Source: Heterobilharzia americana
Lineage: Eukaryota; Platyhelminthes; Trematoda; Strigeidida; Schistosomatidae
Length of the DNA stretch: 64,000 nucleotides
Direction of reading: 5' to 3'
Assembly (NCBI GenBank): GCA_944470555.2
Contig: OX104134.1
Span: 108,184,701 to 108,248,700 of the forward strand
Positions 60,600 through 64,000 of this stretch are shown here, one piece after another. Below the pieces are notes generated by a model. It was not told the DNA's origin, searched no databases, and worked only from the letters and a program-made list of their open reading frames with translations. Positions within the stretch are counted from its first letter, which is position 1, and each line of letters starts with the position of its first letter. Made by a program: the position numbers and the translations under genes.

Positions 60600-60933
60600 A
60601 ATGGAACTTTATACGTTGTACTCAGTTCTTCTTTTCGTAGCTCATCATTGCACTGGTTCATCTTCTGCCTCACCATCTTCCTTTCCGTCCTCTATCAGCT
60701 TCCATGTGTCCATCGAGGTCCATTCCTTGTCTTGTTTCCCCTTCCTCCCTAGAACGGTTATGCAGGTTTCTTTCTACATAGCTTTCAAGGAGTTTCAGTG
60801 TTCTTCCACGCAGGTCCCTTCAGGGATGTTGCGTAATGTTTCCCTTTTTGTCCTGATGACTGACGATAAGATGTCCTTTGTAGTTTTGTCCTTCAGTTTC
60901 TGGGTGTTGAACCTGAACTATGGTCGTCTATCA

Positions 60934-60935
<2 letters not shown>
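60600..60935 (-). mobile_element. RTE-clade element fragment (linker region)
   Basis: Plus-strand text matches 2265-2645 block by block: 'catcattgcactggttcatcttctgc', 'ctatcagcttccatgtgtccatcgag', 'ttccacgcaggtccc', 'gggtgttgaacctgaactatggtcg'. Coding sense is minus. It stops exactly at an AT tract. Confidence 0.75.

Positions 60936-60994
<59 letters not shown>
60936..60994. repeat. (AT)n microsatellite between two mobile elements
   Basis: About 29 AT units directly joining the RTE fragment to a SINE. Confidence 0.97.
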
Positions 60995-60996
<2 letters not shown>

Positions 60997-60999
60997 CTG

Positions 61000-61205
61000 G
61001 TTCTACAGGAGGTAAATAATGGCCCAAACAGCTCAGTGGTTAGACTACTGACTGCAACACTGGGTAGCGTGGGTTTGAATCTCGCAGACATTAGTCCTCT
61101 CGACGTTGCAGGTACGCTTTGCTGACGGGTTCCAACGAGCACGAAATAAAAATCCAAGGGTTCTTTCCTGTTGCCTCCAACCAACTAGTATCCGTGTGTC
61201 ACTAA
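61000..61205 (+). repeat. Family A SINE
   Basis: Well-preserved promoter region: ggcccaaacagctcagtggttagactactgactgcaacactggg then gtgggtttgaatctcgc (B box). The ribozyme segment is damaged: CUGACGGGUUCCAACGAGCACGAAAUAAAAAUC. Tail gttgcctccaaccaactagtatcc. Confidence 0.7.
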
Positions 61206-61707
61206 AATGACTCATACTTGGTGGAAGATAGGCTTGCGCAACGAGATGTCAGACCTATCTTACTGTTTGATGGATATTAATCACTAAAACCGAATGAGCG
61301 ATATGGAGTTATTGAAATGTTTCGCAGTGTGAAGCAATAGCAAGAGTCTTACTTGTAACACCAGTATATGGAGGAACTCCATTCCTCTGATGAGGAACCC
61401 ACCTGCTGTATTTAACTACTACCCAGCTGTCGAGTTGTAAGACTTCAGCTTAAGGTTAACTAATTTATTTCACAAGTAAGCGATTAAATATACTCTAAAA
61501 TCTATTGTCTCACTCATCATTTATTAATTGTACGTGAATACCAGGCAGAGTGGTATTTTGACATGATTATTAGTTCAGTTGATTGACTGAATAAAGTCAC
61601 TTTTGAAAGTTTATATAATAACAAATTTCTTCATGAGAAAAAATTTATGTGTGAATATTTTATCACTTTTAATTACAACTAGTTCTATGTCGACAATTAC
61701 TATAACG

Positions 61708-61709
<2 letters not shown>

Positions 61710-61764
<55 letters not shown>
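61710..61764. repeat. (AT)n microsatellite
   Basis: About 27 AT units. Confidence 0.96.
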
Positions 61765-61766
<2 letters not shown>

Positions 61767-63055
61767 CTAATCAAGGTGAGTAGTTCGTCATCGCCTATAA
61801 AGATAGTTTTCACTCATCACGTTGTCTAGGAACACATTTCGAGCTGATAAACAACAAAATATATAAATCCTTTGCAAAGCAATGCCCAATTTATTCAGTT
61901 ACGCATTTAAAGTTCACCCAAGAAAACATCACTATCTCTTGATTTCATCGAAATCATTGGAGGATCTTTTGCTGTTTCTTATGTGATGAAGTGATAAGTA
62001 AGTAACTATTCACTGGTCAACACAATAACTGTTTTCGCAAATCATCCTTGGCTCAGGCGATAGAGTTTCCAGTAAATTTTCTGAGCACTGTTACTTCTAT
62101 TTATTTTAATAAACATGTCTTATTAGGATTTCAGTCATCATTTCATTACACTTAGACTGGCCTGCTAAGTGAGACTGCCTAGCAGAGTCTCTTTCGTCGC
62201 CATACGTACTCAGCACAAGTTTTGCCGGGTTTCTCAGGTGAAACAAATTGACATAAAACTGTCTGGATAGTTTTCAAGTCACTTAGATATTGTCCAACAC
62301 TCCTCAAAAGTTTATCACAACTAGCTGATTAGTCAAGATTTCACCCCCTTATTACGTTGTTAAATGAAGTCATACACTTGGAAATTTCTAGTAAAAACCA
62401 TAATGTATTTATGAAATATTCAACTGAACTGCTGTGTGTACTACTTTAGTAATATAAGTAGTTTGACACTTAATACATCTTTCACCGACCGGTTTCAACA
62501 GTTCCATTCAGAATTTTCCAAGCATAAAATGACTTTTTCATTTATTCACAACTGACTTCATCAGTTGATTAGACTCAAAAATTCATAGAGATAACCCATA
62601 TTTGTTGACTGTTTGGATGTAGTGTAAGGACTAAGGAACCGGGAACTTTAAATAAGAACTGTCTTCCCTGGGTCTTAGACGAAAGTTAGGACAGACCTAA
62701 GCCATGTTGAATGAAGTACCTGTTCTGCAGTGTTTTCATGGGATATCATTTTAGTAATTAGAAATAACTTTGAGCAGTTAACTGCTAACACTCGCGATTG
62801 TAGCACTCAGTAATTGCGCTTTTATTTGTACTAACGTACAGGTTTGCTAAAAGCATTAGATGCACCGTATCGATTAGTATAAAGATGTATCAACCCCAGG
62901 TGCATGGACTATGTGTGGGATCAATCAGTCCGGGACTGATAACCGTAACTGACTTTAGATGATGGTCAAATAATCCCATTACCTGAAGGTAGTAGGGAAA
63001 TCTAGGACACTCCGCATACAACCTGGTGTATGGATGGCAATGTCCTCATACGCTC
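61765..63055. other. Intergenic, nothing recognised
   Basis: AT-rich DNA; no repeat match or exon that I can support. Confidence 0.4.
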
Positions 63056-63059
63056 GATC

Positions 63060-63180
63060 CGTATCCACTAATGCAAAAGTGCTGTGCAAGGATGAAACAT
63101 ATATCCGGTGTTGCAGGGCTTGCAATATTTCGCCAAATGATGTCACTGTATGGTGGAAAATATTTTGAAATCAGTCAGTC
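63060..63180 (+). repeat. PLE terminal repeat (family C), decayed
   Basis: ccactaatgcaaaagtgctgtgcaaggatgaaacatatatcc occupies the ribozyme position (only GAAAC survives), followed by gatgtcactgtatggtgg, the decayed outer arm. Confidence 0.35.
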
Positions 63181-64000
63181 CTTACAAACTCATAATGAAA
63201 GAAACGGTTGTTATTCTAAAGATAACTTCAGTTGACATAAATAGGTGTTCATTTTTAGCAGTAAGCAACCTTAGTTTAGCGTGGCTTGTTATCCGGAAAA
63301 CCGGACAACTAACTGTTAACAAAATACTCCATTTAAACTAATTCAACCGTAAAGTAAAAGTGAGGTGAAATAGGAATAAACCCAATCTGTTGTCATAGTA
63401 TCCTTTTTTTGTTTATAAACTTAGAATTAAAACAAAATTTAGATAATACTTATTAAATATCTAATGGTGATCATTGTTTCAATGTTCAGTGCTCAAGTGA
63501 AGTATCTTTCTATTATCCATGGCTGAATCAGAAATTGTACACTTTCGATTCAATGAAGTGATTACAAAAAAATTGTAAATTGAGTATCTGTTCACCTATT
63601 GTGAACTGTTGTCTTGTTTCACTTTGGGAGTCCTGAGGGATGCGGGGTTGAGTACAAAACCTATATATTTTACTTCTGTTTTAAAAACCTTTAGTTTTTA
63701 TTTCTCACCCGTTGATACTCTACCTAATGTTGTATCATATTTAATGAAAATTAACTAATGATATTTAAAACAGTATCAATCTATTGATCATATTTGATTG
63801 ATTGCATTGGCTCAAATTCTTTTGGAATACAGCACACTCATTATTTATATTACGCAGACGTTCACACACACAAAGCAACATTTACATCAATTGTCTTATA
63901 TATCAATGGTTATGGTATAACGGTATCAGCGATGATTTGTCTCCTGACCTTAATTATTTGTTATGCATATTGACTAGATGAGAATAGAAAAACTTAAAAG
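63181..64000. other. Intergenic, nothing recognised
   Basis: AT-rich DNA to the window end; no supported feature. Confidence 0.4.

Noticed and set aside
60601..61125. A 174-codon protein
   Set aside because: It strings together antisense RTE sequence, an (AT)n tract read as Tyr-Ile repeats, and a SINE.
18855..61764. CRISPR array or tandem satellite
   Set aside because: Repeats are dispersed, in both orientations and diverged; the only tandem arrays are simple microsatellites. The DNA is eukaryotic.

Overview
This is an AT-rich, intron-rich eukaryotic window that reads as genomic DNA of a blood fluke (Schistosoma or a close schistosomatid). The attribution rests on repeats, not on a species marker: RTE-type (SR2-like) non-LTR retrotransposons, Penelope-like element (PLE) fragments with a GIY-YIG endonuclease, and dense tRNA-like short repeats that carry hammerhead ribozyme cores, including the Sm-alpha type known from schistosomes. 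Host coding sequence is very sparse, about 1 kb in 64 kb.

Two host genes can be supported, both on the + strand. (1) At 4072-6091, the last two coding exons of a gene whose product ends in a laminin-G-like domain; the rest lies upstream of the window. (2) At 31492-45948, three exons of a cysteine-rich protein with an agrin/follistatin-type FS domain, a Kazal domain and a hydrophobic C-terminal tail that looks like a GPI-anchor signal. Its introns are about 10.1 and 3.6 kb, and intron phases agree at every junction. Its 5' end is uncertain; one weak upstream exon candidate is at 30984-31204. FS/Kazal and laminin-G modules occur together in agrin, but here the laminin-G gene ends first and the FS/Kazal gene follows.

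The rest is repeat. 0.9-3.7 kb: a near-complete but broken RTE element on the minus strand. 8.5-8.9 kb: a non-LTR 3' fragment. 12.2-12.5 kb: a tRNA-like SINE. 13.2-14.1 kb: a PLE pseudogene in one open frame with only two nonsense codons. 14.7-16.06 kb: two non-LTR fragments running into a 500-base assembly gap (16065-16564). 17-31 kb: AT microsatellites, SINEs, PLE terminal-repeat fragments and a non-LTR 3' end at 26.5-27.0 kb. 32-33.5, 37.3-37.8 and 40.0-40.3 kb: fold-back SINE units inside the large intron. 43-50 kb: degraded non-LTR ends, SINEs and an inverted PLE-repeat pair. 53-54 kb: a 5'-truncated RTE 3' end with a recognisable RT active-site motif. 56.6-58.7 kb: PLE coding fragments, a fold-back SINE and a 102-bp-arm inverted repeat carrying two hammerhead cores. 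59-61.8 kb: more SINEs, an RTE fragment and AT tracts.

The most interesting signal is that three separate repeat families each carry a hammerhead ribozyme core (CUGANGA ... GAAA), and all three recur here as inverted pairs. The best cases are a complete-looking ribozyme on the minus strand at 58341-58386 and a Sm-alpha-like one on the plus strand at 40242-40286.
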